Position numbers and translations under genes: made by a program
Shown: positions 9,001-17,370 of the stretch, piece by piece
Position numbering within the stretch: the first letter of the stretch is position 1
How the letters are laid out: every line of letters starts with the position of its first letter
Assembly (NCBI RefSeq): GCF_040685555.1
Contig: NZ_JBFBIK010000025.1
Span: 1-64,000, forward strand
DNA length: 64,000 nt
Direction: 5' to 3'
Origin: Sphaerisporangium sp040685555
GTDB taxonomy: Bacteria > Actinomycetota > Actinomycetes > Streptosporangiales > Streptosporangiaceae
The notes under the pieces: generated by a model
What the model was told of the DNA's origin: nothing
The model's database searches: none
What the model saw: the letters and a program-made list of their open reading frames with translations, nothing else

Positions 9001-10101
9001 ACCTTCACCGACGAATCGACCCTTGGCTGGCAGGAAGTGCACTTCGCCAACCCCGTGCCGGTCACCAAGAACACCACCTACGTCGCGTCCTACCATGCGC
9101 CGAACGGCCACTACGGGGCGACCTCGAACGGGCTCGCCTCGGCGGTGACCGCGTCCCCGCTCCAGGCCCTGGCCAGCGGCCAGAGCGGCGGCAACGGCGT
9201 GTACAAGTACGGCGCGCGCGCGTATCCGACGGACTCGTGGGGGGCGACCAACTACTGGGTGGACGTGGTGTTCAGCAAGCTGGCCGACACCACGGCGCCG
9301 TACGTCACGCTCAAGTCTCCCGACCACGGAGGCACAGGCGTGGCCACCGGTACCGCGGTGACAGCGACATTCAGCGAGCCGATCCAAGACAACACCGCCG
9401 TGATCACGGTGAAGAACGCCGCCAACCAGACGGTGGCAGGCACCCGGTCGCTCAACCAGGCCGGAACGCTGCTCACCTTCACGCCGGACAACGCCCTGGC
9501 GCAGAACACCGTGTACACCGTCACGGTCTCCGGGGCGAAGGACGACGCGAACAACACGATGACACCCACGTCGTGGTCGTTCACCACCGGAGGCGCGACG
9601 AGCTGCCCGTGTTCCATATTCGCGAGCAACGCGACCCCGGCCAACCCGTCGAACAACGACTCCAGCTCAGTCGAGTTGGGCCTGAAGTTCACAGCCGAAA
9701 TGGATGGCACCATCACGGGGGTCCGGTTCTACAAGAGCGCCGAGAACACGGGCACCCACACGGGGAACCTGTGGAGCGCGACCGGCACCCTCCTGGCGAC
9801 AGGCACGTTCGCCAACGAGACGGCCTCCGGCTGGCAGACACTGACGTTCAGCACGCCTGTCAGCGTCACGGCGGGCCAGATATACGTGGCGTCCTACCAT
9901 GCGCCGCAGGGACACTACGCGGGCGACACCGGATTCTTCAACTCCGGAGCTTACGACAACTCCCCGCTGCGCGCCCTCGTCAACAATGGTGCGGGAGGTG
10001 GCAACGGCGTCTACGGGTACGGCGTGTCGTCCGGCTTCCCGACCTCCAGCTACAACGGCGACAACTACTGGGTGGACGTACTTTTCACCCCCGGGAGCTG
10101 A
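6061..10101 (+). CDS. Secreted N,N-dimethylformamidase-like / triple DUF4082 surface protein
   Basis: 1346 residues with a clear signal peptide (about 1-35, ending AVAAG). The first 540 residues resemble the large-subunit domain of N,N-dimethylformamidase: GHDEYWS (Tyr298), GNEVYWK (Tyr326) and GYEWDED (Glu434) align plausibly with the Tyr/Tyr/Glu iron site of that enzyme, although spacing differs. An Ig-like domain (about 553-640) follows, then DUF4082 (643-800), Big_5/SbsA-like Ig (805-905), DUF4082 (913-1070), Big_5 (1075-1178) and DUF4082 (1181-1346). Each DUF4082 opens with CPCS(L/I)(F/W), a probable disulfide. The last two Ig-DUF4082 units arose by duplication (see the 37-bp repeats). 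It is probably cell-wall-associated and acts on or binds the locus glycan. No activity is known for this architecture. Confidence 0.85.
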   Translation: MIWHKAARSSKYAIAAAVVSLAALLSAPTPPAVAAGPCDAGGNAVTCENSLTGNPSTEWETDSRGTVEGYADQMSVNLGQTVNFKIRSSALALRVDIYRIGYYQGNGARKITSVPATASAARTQPSCPENTTTGMVECNWATVSSWTVPTTMVSGVYFAHVVRTDTDDDTHVVFVVRDDSRQSDILFKTSDTTWQAYNSWGDVQATEDNPNKAVNSFYRGDSVAAAGRAVKLSYNRPFNTRGSTPWGRDFVWANEYPMIRFLESNGYDVSYIATLDAARTPNLLLGHKVVLSVGHDEYWSGEERTAFENARDHGVNLGFFSGNEVYWKTRWENNYRTLVTYKETHANAKIDPTPNVWTGTWRDPRFSPPADGGRPENALTGTLFTVNCTTSNDGCAAIPLTVPAADGKMRFWRGTSVANQVSGSVSIPGVVGYEWDEDIDNGFRPKGLVPLSTTTATAEQVLVDYGTNVDVKSATHRMTMYRAASGALVFGAGTVQWTWGLDAQHDSYNQTDYTDSRIKQATVNLFADMGVQPKSLQAGLNAATKSTDTTAPTATIGVPATNATVNNGSTVTVSGTAADTGGQVGAVEVSSDGGTTWHPATGRTTWTYSWKVSGVGATTLKARSVDDSGNVGVEATKSVTVDCPCSLFGSSTVPANPSENDNSAVELGVRFHSAVNGYLTGVKFFKGTGNSGTHTGTLWKTDGTALATGTFTGETSTGWQTLTFASPVFITANTDYIASYYAPNGHYAGDGNYYRYQAKTNAPLTAPQATEVAGNGVYRVGAGFPNQTYNGGNYYVDVVFTINDIYPPAPTSAVPLPGSSSVPTTVQPKVTFGEPVQAGTATFTLKDSTNANVVGTASLDPTRTSLTFVPTAPLAPGERFTVVVSGAKDDANNTMAQPYTFSFTTAKTWTAGVCPCSLWADVTVPSEPSANDSGALEVGVKFQANVDGFIEGVRFYKGTGNTGTHTGTLWSSTGQELATATFTDESTLGWQEVHFANPVPVTKNTTYVASYHAPNGHYGATSNGLASAVTASPLQALASGQSGGNGVYKYGARAYPTDSWGATNYWVDVVFSKLADTTAPYVTLKSPDHGGTGVATGTAVTATFSEPIQDNTAVITVKNAANQTVAGTRSLNQAGTLLTFTPDNALAQNTVYTVTVSGAKDDANNTMTPTSWSFTTGGATSCPCSIFASNATPANPSNNDSSSVELGLKFTAEMDGTITGVRFYKSAENTGTHTGNLWSATGTLLATGTFANETASGWQTLTFSTPVSVTAGQIYVASYHAPQGHYAGDTGFFNSGAYDNSPLRALVNNGAGGGNGVYGYGVSSGFPTSSYNGDNYWVDVLFTPGS
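8709..8745 (+). repeat. 37-bp exact direct repeat, copy 1
   Basis: Identical to 9525-9561. It encodes the end of a Big_5 domain (VSGAKDDANNTM). The 816-bp offset equals one Ig-plus-DUF4082 unit and records an internal duplication. Confidence 0.85.
9525..9561 (+). repeat. 37-bp exact direct repeat, copy 2
   Basis: Second copy of the 8709-8745 repeat, in the same reading frame of the 1346-residue protein. Confidence 0.85.
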
Positions 10102-10216
10102 CGCCGTAATCGATCTGCGACCAGAGGCTTCATCTGCCCGCGGTTCGATATCCATCCTCCCGTGACCAGCCGCGCCCAGGTGCAGCTGGTCACCTTGTGA
10201 ACGAAAGGAGACCTGC

Positions 10217-11254
10217 GTGACGTCGATCGGCCTTGCCGTGATCGGTGCCGGCTACTGGGGCCCGAACCTGGTGCGCAACGCGATGGCCACACCGGAGCTA
10301 CGTCTTTCGTGGCTGTGCGACCTTGACAAGGACCGGGCGAAGGCGGTGCTCGGCCACTACACCACGGTAAAGGCGACCAGCTCGATCGAGCAGGTGCTCA
10401 ACGACCCGGCAGTGGAAGCGATAGCGATCGCCACCCCGGCGCGAACCCATTTCGACCTGGTTCGCGCCGCCCTGGAAGCGGGCAAGCACGTCCTGGTGGA
10501 GAAACCGCTGACCCCGACCTTCGACGAGGGCGCCAAGCTGGTCGCCCTCGCCGAGGAGCGGGAGCGGGTGCTCATGCTCGACCACACCTTCTGCTACACG
10601 CCGGTCGTCCGTAAGATCCGCGACCTCATCGCGTCCGGCGATCTCGGGGACGTGCAATTCGTCGACTCGGTGCGCATCAACCTCGGTCTGGTCCAGCCCG
10701 ACGTGGACGTGCTGTGGGACCTCGCGCCCCATGACCTGTCGATTCTCGACTTCGTACTGGCCGAGGACGTCACCCCGGTCGCGGTGGCGGCACATACCTC
10801 CGACCCGATCGGGGCGGGACGGCCGTGCCTGGCCTACCTGACGCTCTGGCTGTCGTCGGGGGCGATCGCCCACATCCACGTGAACTGGCTCAGCCCGACC
10901 AAGATCCGTACGACCGTGATCGGCGGGTCCCGCCGCACGATCGTGTGGGACGACGTCAATCCCGCCCAGCGCCTCGCGATTTACGACCGGGGAGTGGACC
11001 TGGCGTCCGCAGGCGCGGACGAGCGCCGCGCGGCCCTTATCTCCTACCGGACCGGTGACGTCGTCGTACCGGCTCTGCCGGAGCGCGAGGCGCTGCGGGG
11101 GGTGATGGCGGAGTTCGCCGCCTCCATTCAGGAGCGACGGGCGCCCCTCACCGACGGCCGCTCGGGACTCCGGGTGCTCGCCCTGCTCGAGGCCGCCGGC
11201 CGCAGCATCGACAATGACGGCAAGAGAATCGAACTTGGGGGAGCCACCCGATGA
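10217..11254 (+). CDS. Gfo/Idh/MocA family NAD(P)-dependent sugar oxidoreductase
   Basis: 345 residues. The Rossmann motif GAGYWGPNLVRN is at the N-terminus and EKPL, the family hallmark, is at about residue 95. HD in LAPHDLSILDF is part of the usual active-site region. The GYWGPNLVRN subtype is often found with hexapeptide N-acetyltransferases and DegT aminotransferases in nucleotide-sugar 3-oxidation pathways (WbpB/WlbA-like role). Both partner types occur in this locus, at 28775 and 18039. The GTG start is preceded by GAAAGGAG. It begins a tightly coupled run of genes up to about 19.1 kb; the next gene overlaps by 4 nt. Confidence 0.88.
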   Translation: MTSIGLAVIGAGYWGPNLVRNAMATPELRLSWLCDLDKDRAKAVLGHYTTVKATSSIEQVLNDPAVEAIAIATPARTHFDLVRAALEAGKHVLVEKPLTPTFDEGAKLVALAEERERVLMLDHTFCYTPVVRKIRDLIASGDLGDVQFVDSVRINLGLVQPDVDVLWDLAPHDLSILDFVLAEDVTPVAVAAHTSDPIGAGRPCLAYLTLWLSSGAIAHIHVNWLSPTKIRTTVIGGSRRTIVWDDVNPAQRLAIYDRGVDLASAGADERRAALISYRTGDVVVPALPEREALRGVMAEFAASIQERRAPLTDGRSGLRVLALLEAAGRSIDNDGKRIELGGATR

Positions 11255-12243
11255 TCAAAAACAGTCGCTGTCTCGTCACGGGGGGAGCGGGCACGATCGG
11301 CTCGACGATCGTGGACCAGCTTCTCGACGGCGGAGCGGCCGAGGTAGTCGTGCTGGACAACTTCGTCCGCGGCCACCGGGCCAACTTGGCGGGCGCCTTC
11401 GCCGCACACGGCGACAAGCTGAAGGTCGTGGAGGGCGACATCCGCGACCGCGACCTGGTCCGGTCGGCCGTCCAGGGCATGGATGTGGTCTTCCACCAAG
11501 CCGCCATTCGCATCACCCAGTGCGTAGAGGAGCCGCGGCTGGCACTCGAGGTCCTCGTCGACGGCACCTACGAGGTCGTGGAAGCCGCGGCCGACGCGGG
11601 CGTGCGCAAGGTGGTCGCCGCGTCCTCGGCGTCGGTGTATGGCCTCGCCACCGAGTTCCCCACCCGTGAGGACCATCACCCGTACGACAACGACACCCTG
11701 TACGGAGCGGCCAAGACGTTCAACGAGGGCCTGCTTCGCAGCTTCCACGCCATGCGCGGGCTCGACTACGTGGTGTTGCGCTACTTCAACGTCTACGGCC
11801 CCCGAATGGACATCCATGGCGTCTACACCGAGGTGCTGATCCGCTGGATGGAGCGCATCGAGACCGGACAGCCGCCGCTCATCCTCGGCGACGGGCTGCA
11901 GACCATGGACTTCATCTACACCGGGGACATCGCCCGAGCCAACCTACTGGCGGCGGCGAGTGACGCGACCGACCAGGTCTTCAACATCGCCAGTTCCACG
12001 GAGACCAACCTGCGGGAGCTGGCTGAGACGCTGATGTCGGCCATGGGCGTCACGGGCCTCGGCCTGGAGTACGGCCCAGCCCGCGCGGCCACGAACGTGA
12101 CCCGCCGGCTGGCCGATGTGGGCGCCGCGGCCGAGAGCCTCGGCTGGAAGGCCGAGGTCGACCTCGAAGAGGGACTGCGCCGTCTGGTGGCCTGGTGGCG
12201 CGCGGAACGGCAGGCCGACACGGCGCGACACGGCAGCGCATGA
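11251..12243 (+). CDS. NAD-dependent epimerase/dehydratase (UDP-sugar 4-epimerase-like)
   Basis: 330 residues, an extended SDR. The nucleotide motif is GGAGTIGS (about 10-17). Other signatures are SASVYG, the catalytic Tyr-Lys pair in LYGAAK, and RYFNVYGPRMD, typical of GalE/WbpP-like enzymes. It probably interconverts a UDP-sugar for the glycan repeat; the exact substrate cannot be read from sequence. Its ATG overlaps the oxidoreductase stop and its stop overlaps the next ATG, both as ATGA. Confidence 0.88.
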   Translation: MIKNSRCLVTGGAGTIGSTIVDQLLDGGAAEVVVLDNFVRGHRANLAGAFAAHGDKLKVVEGDIRDRDLVRSAVQGMDVVFHQAAIRITQCVEEPRLALEVLVDGTYEVVEAAADAGVRKVVAASSASVYGLATEFPTREDHHPYDNDTLYGAAKTFNEGLLRSFHAMRGLDYVVLRYFNVYGPRMDIHGVYTEVLIRWMERIETGQPPLILGDGLQTMDFIYTGDIARANLLAAASDATDQVFNIASSTETNLRELAETLMSAMGVTGLGLEYGPARAATNVTRRLADVGAAAESLGWKAEVDLEEGLRRLVAWWRAERQADTARHGSA

Positions 12244-13421
12244 ACGCACTGCTCGTCTATGCGGGCGGGACCGCCTATGACGGCGTCAGGGGCACCGACC
12301 AGCAGATGGCGGACCGGCTGAGCAGGCTGGTCGACGTGCTCTACGTCGACCCGCCCGCTTCCATGCTCAGGCGGGCGGGCGGCAGCCCCTTGACCAGTGA
12401 GCTCACCACGATCCGGCCAGGGCTCTGGCGGCTCACCCCCGCCGCTCCCCCAGCGGCCCACCGTACGGGCGTCAACCAGGTCACAGCGGCGCTGGCACGC
12501 CGGGCCGTCCGCCGTACGGCCCGCACGCTCGGACGCCGGATCACCGCCGTGATCGTCTCCGGCACCACCGACATCCTGGGTGTCTCCTCCGGCGCCCGCA
12601 CGCTGCACTACATCACCGACGACCTGAGCGCCGGGGCGTCGCTGCTCGGCATGGCCGCCGGGCAGCTCGAACGCATCGGGACGCGGATGTCGACCCGGGC
12701 GGACCGGGTCGCGGTCGTCTCGCCTGACCTGGTGGAACGCGCCAAGTCCCTCGGTAGGGACGCGACGCTGGTGCCGAACGGGTGCGACAGCGATGCCTGC
12801 GCGGACGTGGACACGTCCCCATGGCCCGACGATCTGCCCTCCGAGCTCGCCAGCACGCCCGTCGCCGGGTTCGTCGGGCACATCAACGGGCGCATCGACC
12901 TGTCGCTGCTGGAGGCCGTCGCCGACGGGGGTCATCCGCTGGTGCTCGTCGGCCCTCGTTCCGAGGGGTACGAACCCGAGCGTTTCCCCGCGCTGGTGAA
13001 CCGGCCAGGAGTTCACTGGGTCGGGCGCAAGCCGTACGAGACCATGCGGTCGTATCTGCGGGTGATCGACGTGGGGCTCACGCCATACGCCGACAGTGCC
13101 TTCAACCGGGCGAGCTTCCCGCTGAAGACCTTGGAGTACCTCGCCGCCGGGCGGGGGGTGGTCTCGACGGACCTGCCCGCGACTCGGTGGCTCGGCGCCG
13201 GGGAGCTGATCAGGACGGTTTCCCCTGGAGAGGCACGGGAGGTTCCGAAAGCGTTCGCCGCGGCGGTCACGGCCGAACTGGCCGCGCCCCGGACCGACGC
13301 CCTGGCGAGCCGCCGCCGGGAGTTCGCGGCGCTGCACGACTGGAATGAGCGGGTCCGCGTGATCGCGAAGCTGCTCGACATCGATTCGACGTCGCAGACG
13401 TCAAGGGAGGTGGCCGGGTAA
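12240..13421 (+). CDS. Glycosyltransferase, GT-B fold (GT4/TuaH-like)
   Basis: 393 residues. The C-terminal half has the GT-B donor-site features VGHINGRIDLSLL, VLVGPRSEGYEP and the FPLKTLEYLAAGRGVVSTDL block in which a Glu contacts the nucleotide-sugar. The N-terminal half carries VYAGGTAYDGVRGTDQQMA and a DVLYVDPP motif as in teichuronic-acid TuaH-like transferases. The ATG at 12240 is coupled to the preceding stop; a start further upstream would lie inside the epimerase gene. It transfers one sugar of the repeat unit; donor unknown. Confidence 0.84.
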   Translation: MNALLVYAGGTAYDGVRGTDQQMADRLSRLVDVLYVDPPASMLRRAGGSPLTSELTTIRPGLWRLTPAAPPAAHRTGVNQVTAALARRAVRRTARTLGRRITAVIVSGTTDILGVSSGARTLHYITDDLSAGASLLGMAAGQLERIGTRMSTRADRVAVVSPDLVERAKSLGRDATLVPNGCDSDACADVDTSPWPDDLPSELASTPVAGFVGHINGRIDLSLLEAVADGGHPLVLVGPRSEGYEPERFPALVNRPGVHWVGRKPYETMRSYLRVIDVGLTPYADSAFNRASFPLKTLEYLAAGRGVVSTDLPATRWLGAGELIRTVSPGEAREVPKAFAAAVTAELAAPRTDALASRRREFAALHDWNERVRVIAKLLDIDSTSQTSREVAG

Positions 13422-14545
13422 TGATCCCGGTGATGCGGCCGTGGTTCGGGCCTGAGGAGCAGGCGGCGGTGGCAGAGGTGATCGCCTCGGGCTGGGTCGC
13501 GCAGGGACCGCGGGTCGCGGAGTTCGAGCGCGGTTTCGCCGAGCTGGTCCAGGCGGAGTACGGCGTCGCCGTCTCGTCGTGCACCACGGCGCTGCACCTG
13601 TCCCTCGTGCTCGCCGGCATCGGCGCAGGCGCCGAGGTCATCGTGCCGTCGTTGTCGTTCATCGCAACCGCCAACGTGGTACGCCACGCGGGCGCGGAAC
13701 CGGTGTTCGCCGACATTGATCCGGCGACCGGCAACCTGACCGCCAAGACCATCGACGCCGTACTGTCCCCGCGAACTCGGGCGGTGATCCTCGTCCACCA
13801 GGCCGGGGTGCCCGCCGACGTCGACGAGGTCCGGGCGGCCCACCCGGATCTGGTCATCATCGAGGACGCGGCCTGCGCGGCGGGTTCGACGTACAAGGAC
13901 CGCCCGGTGGGTGCGGGGGCGCAGCTCGCCGCCTGGTCCTTCCACCCGCGCAAGTTGCTGACCGCCGGCGAGGGCGGCATGATCACTCTGGCGGACGCCG
14001 AGCTGGCCGCACGAGCCAGACGGCTTCGCGAGCACGGCATGAGCGTCAGCGCCGCTGACCGGCACGCCAAGGGCATCACCACCCCGGAGCAATACCTCGA
14101 GGTTGGCTTCAACTACCGGATGACCGACCTCCAGGCGGCGGTCGGGCTGGTACAGCTGGGCAGGCTCGGCGAGATGATCGAACGCCGGCGCGCCCTGGCC
14201 ACCCGGTACCACCAGCTGCTCGGCGACATGCCTGGACTTCGTATGGTCGCCGATCCCGAGCACGGCACGACCAACTACCAGTCGTTCTGGGTCGCGCTGC
14301 CGGATGACTTCCCCATCGGCCGCGACGCCCTGATGGCCTTCCTGTCCGACCGGGGCGTGTCGGCCCGGCGCGGGATCATGGCATCCCACCTGGAACCGGC
14401 CTACGCCGGCATGTCCAACGCCGAACTGCCGGCCACGGAGTGGCTGACCGCCAACTCGCTGATCCTTCCCCTGTTCCACACCATGACCGAGGCGGAGCAG
14501 GACCAGGTGGTCGAGGCGATGCGCGCGGCGGGGCGAGTCGCATGA
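13421..14545 (+). CDS. DegT/DnrJ/EryC1/StrS sugar aminotransferase (first copy)
   Basis: 374 residues, PLP-dependent fold type I. The Schiff-base Lys is in SFHPRKLLTAGEGG (about residue 177), and the PLP Asp is in IIEDAACAAG. The opening IPVMRPWFGPEE and the SGWVAQGP motif resemble ArnB/PglE-type 4-amino-sugar transaminases more than 3-aminotransferases. It uses an NDP-4-keto sugar and glutamate; the dTDP-4-keto-6-deoxyglucose made by RmlB is a possible substrate, by inference. The start shares one base with the preceding TAA. Confidence 0.9.
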   Translation: MIPVMRPWFGPEEQAAVAEVIASGWVAQGPRVAEFERGFAELVQAEYGVAVSSCTTALHLSLVLAGIGAGAEVIVPSLSFIATANVVRHAGAEPVFADIDPATGNLTAKTIDAVLSPRTRAVILVHQAGVPADVDEVRAAHPDLVIIEDAACAAGSTYKDRPVGAGAQLAAWSFHPRKLLTAGEGGMITLADAELAARARRLREHGMSVSAADRHAKGITTPEQYLEVGFNYRMTDLQAAVGLVQLGRLGEMIERRRALATRYHQLLGDMPGLRMVADPEHGTTNYQSFWVALPDDFPIGRDALMAFLSDRGVSARRGIMASHLEPAYAGMSNAELPATEWLTANSLILPLFHTMTEAEQDQVVEAMRAAGRVA

Positions 14546-15786
14546 CACGCCGCATCCTGGTCTACCCGCACTCGATGGAGGTCGGCGGCAGCCAGCTCAA
14601 CGCCGTCGAGCTGGCCGCCGCCGTGCAGAAGCTGGGTCACGAGGTGACCGTGATCAGCGAGCCCGGGCCGCTGGTGCGCAACGTGACCGACGCCGGTCTG
14701 GAGCACATCGAGCTCGATATGCACCGGCGCCGCCCATCACGGACCACTATCCGCCGCCTGCGGTCTCTCGTCGAGTCCCGGCGGATCGACGTCGTCCATG
14801 GCTACGAGTGGCCGCCCGGCGTCGAGGCGTACTACACGGCCGTGGGCGGTATGGGGGCGGGGGCGAGAGGGCGGGGCCCGGCCACGGCCGTCTGCACGAT
14901 CATGTCGCTGGTGGTCGCGCCCTTCCTGCCACCGTCGCTGACCCTGGTGGTCGGCACGCGGGAAATTCAGGAGCGAGCCGCGCCACACCATCGCCGGGTT
15001 CACCTGATCGAGCCCCCTGTGGACGTCACCGCCAACGCCCCTGGCCACCCTGTGGATGACTTCCGCGAGAAGTACGACCTCTCTCCAGGACCGATGGACA
15101 TCGTGGTGGTCTGCCGGCTGGTGCCCGAGCTGAAACTCGAAGGCATACTGACCGCGATCGACACGGTGGGCCGCCTGGCCGCCGACCTCGACCTGCGGCT
15201 GATCGTGGTGGGTGACGGCACGGCCCGCGCGCAGGTCGAGGAGCATGCCGCGGCCGCCAATGCGGCTGCGGGCCGCCGGGTAGTGGTGCTGACCGGTGAA
15301 CTCACCGACCCTCGCCCCGCCTACGCGGCCGCCATGGTCTGCCTGGGCATGGGTGGTTCCGCGTTGCGCTCCCTGGCCTTCGCCAAACCCCTCATCGTCC
15401 AGGGCGAACGCGGCTTCTTCGAGTTGCTCACCCCTGACAGCGAGCCGCTCTTCCTCAGCCGCGGCTGGTACGACCTGGGCGCCGGGCGCGAGGAAGGCCC
15501 CGCCCGGTTCGAGGCGGCGGTGCGCAAGCTTTACGGCGACCCTGAGCTCCGTGCCAAGCTCGGCGATCACGGCAGGGCACTGGTGGTCGACCGGTTCAGC
15601 TTGGAGGGCGCCGCCCGGGTCCAGGTGCAGATCTACGAGCAGGCGATCATCGAGCGCCCCTCCGCGCGAGACGCCATCGGCACCGCGCAGGGTGTCGCGG
15701 CCCACAAGCTACGCCGCCGCTACCAGCGGCTGCGCGGCACGCAAGCGCGCGACGACTTCAACGCGGTCGCCAGGGAGCGCGGGTGA
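14542..15786 (+). CDS. Glycosyltransferase family 4
   Basis: 414 residues, GT-B fold. N-terminal acceptor-side motif HSMEVGGSQLNAVELA is the typical GT4 opening with GG(S/A)xxxxxxL. The C-terminal half holds VVCRLVPELKLEG and VVGDGTARAQVEEHA, the nucleotide-binding part. The usual EGFG-type motif is replaced by GMGGSALRSLAFAKPLIV. The start overlaps the aminotransferase stop (ATGA). It probably builds the polysaccharide repeat on the cytoplasmic face. Confidence 0.88.
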   Translation: MTRRILVYPHSMEVGGSQLNAVELAAAVQKLGHEVTVISEPGPLVRNVTDAGLEHIELDMHRRRPSRTTIRRLRSLVESRRIDVVHGYEWPPGVEAYYTAVGGMGAGARGRGPATAVCTIMSLVVAPFLPPSLTLVVGTREIQERAAPHHRRVHLIEPPVDVTANAPGHPVDDFREKYDLSPGPMDIVVVCRLVPELKLEGILTAIDTVGRLAADLDLRLIVVGDGTARAQVEEHAAAANAAAGRRVVVLTGELTDPRPAYAAAMVCLGMGGSALRSLAFAKPLIVQGERGFFELLTPDSEPLFLSRGWYDLGAGREEGPARFEAAVRKLYGDPELRAKLGDHGRALVVDRFSLEGAARVQVQIYEQAIIERPSARDAIGTAQGVAAHKLRRRYQRLRGTQARDDFNAVARERG

Positions 15787-17330
15787 CAGGTCCACCGGCG
15801 ACCTCCTCCTCCGCGGAGGGAGGCGGAGGCGTGAGGCCGGACACCTCCCCTGAACCCGGCGAGATCGCCGGACCGGGCGACGAAGCCACGGGGCCGGGCA
15901 TGCCCGTTGAGGCCTCGCTGAAGGCGAAGGCCCGGCGAGCCCTGGGCTGGAGCCTGATCAGCACTATCAGCGCGAGATTCGGCACGCTTGCCATAGGCAT
16001 CGTGCTCGCGCGCGTGCTCGGCCCCATGGAGTTCGGCACATTCGCCGTGGCGCTGGTGGCGTTGCTGGCCATGCTCAGCATCAACGAGCTGGGGGTCAGC
16101 CTGGCGATCGTACGCTGGCCGGACGATCCGCGGCGTATCATCCCCACCGTCACCACGCTGGCCACGGCCTCCAGCCTGATCATTTGCATCGCCGTTTTCA
16201 GCGTGGCGCCCGCGTTCGCCGAGGCCATGGGAAACCCCGCCGCGACCGGCCCCATACGAATACTCGCGCTCAGCGTGCTCATCAACGGGGTCGTCTCCAC
16301 CTCGGCCGCGCTCATGCAGCGGGAGTTCATGCAGGGCCGCAAGGCGATCGTGGATCAGGTCGACAGCTGGCTCGGCGCGGTCATCTCACTCGTCCTCGCC
16401 CTCCTCGGGTGGGGGGCGATGAGCCTGGCGGTCGGCCGGGTGTGCGGTTCGCTGGCGGGCGGCACGCTGTGCGTGGTGTTCGCCCCGCACCGGCTCCGCT
16501 TCGGGTTCGACAGGGAGGTGATCCGGCGGCTCCTGCGGTTCGGGTTACCGCTGGCCGGTTCGTCGCTAGTGGTCTTCGCAGCCGGATATATCGACCAGAT
16601 CCTCGTCGGTCACCTGCTGGGCCCGGTCGCCTTGGGCTTCTACGTGCTGGCCTTCAACCTGTCCGGGTGGCCGATCGCCGTGTTCTCCCAGCCGGTGCGC
16701 GCCGTGGCCCCGGCTGCCTTCGCCCGCCTCCAGCATGACAGGCCGAGGTTGAACCGCGCCTTCCTCACCACCGCGGGACTGCTGGTAGGGCTCACCGCAC
16801 CTGTCTGCCTGCTGCTCAGCGGGAGCGCACCGGCGCTGATCAGATTCGTGTACGGCGCGGAGTGGCAGCCGGCCGCGGACGTGCTCGCCTGGCTCGGGGT
16901 GTTCGCCAGCCTGCGCATCCTGTCAGAGCTCATGTACGACTACCTAGTGGTGCTCGAGCGCTCCCGTGCTGTGTTCGCCATCCAGGTGCTGTGGCTCTGC
17001 GCGCTCGCGCCGGCGGTCTACACGGGCATCCAGGTGGCCGGGCTGCGGGGAGCACCGATCGCACTGGTCGCGGTCTCCACGGCGGTGGTGATTCCGGCTT
17101 ATCTGTTCCAACTGGGCCGTACGGGGGTGGGTGCTGGGCGGCTGCTCGGCGCATTCCTCCCCGGAGCGCTCACAGCCCTCGCGGTGTACGGCGTGGCGAC
17201 ACTGGCCGTAGACCTGATCCCGCTCGATCTGCTCGCCCTGGCCGTCGCCGGCCTGGCGGGAGTCGGCGCGGCGGTGCTGTACGCGTACCGCAACCGGCAG
17301 GTTCTGCGAAACATCCGGGAGGCGACGTGA
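15783..17330 (+). CDS. Wzx-type oligosaccharide flippase
   Basis: 515 residues of the MOP/polysaccharide-synthase superfamily, with 12-14 hydrophobic segments spread over the length after a soluble, charged N-terminus of about 45 residues. The segment RALGWSLISTISARFGTLAIG is the usual start of the first helix. It should flip undecaprenyl-linked repeat units across the membrane, paired with the Wzy-like protein encoded at 23417. The GTG overlaps the previous stop (GTGA). Confidence 0.88.
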   Translation: MTGPPATSSSAEGGGGVRPDTSPEPGEIAGPGDEATGPGMPVEASLKAKARRALGWSLISTISARFGTLAIGIVLARVLGPMEFGTFAVALVALLAMLSINELGVSLAIVRWPDDPRRIIPTVTTLATASSLIICIAVFSVAPAFAEAMGNPAATGPIRILALSVLINGVVSTSAALMQREFMQGRKAIVDQVDSWLGAVISLVLALLGWGAMSLAVGRVCGSLAGGTLCVVFAPHRLRFGFDREVIRRLLRFGLPLAGSSLVVFAAGYIDQILVGHLLGPVALGFYVLAFNLSGWPIAVFSQPVRAVAPAAFARLQHDRPRLNRAFLTTAGLLVGLTAPVCLLLSGSAPALIRFVYGAEWQPAADVLAWLGVFASLRILSELMYDYLVVLERSRAVFAIQVLWLCALAPAVYTGIQVAGLRGAPIALVAVSTAVVIPAYLFQLGRTGVGAGRLLGAFLPGALTALAVYGVATLAVDLIPLDLLALAVAGLAGVGAAVLYAYRNRQVLRNIREAT

Positions 17331-17370
17331 GCACGACCCCGCAAGCCACGCGAAGCATAGGCCGCGCGGC

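Noticed and set aside
11916..13337. 473-codon open frame on the minus strand
   Set aside because: Antisense to the well-supported epimerase and glycosyltransferase genes; high-GC shadow with low-complexity Arg/Gly/Pro composition.
13013..14548. 511-codon open frame on the minus strand
   Set aside because: Antisense to the DegT aminotransferase and glycosyltransferase genes; no domain signature.
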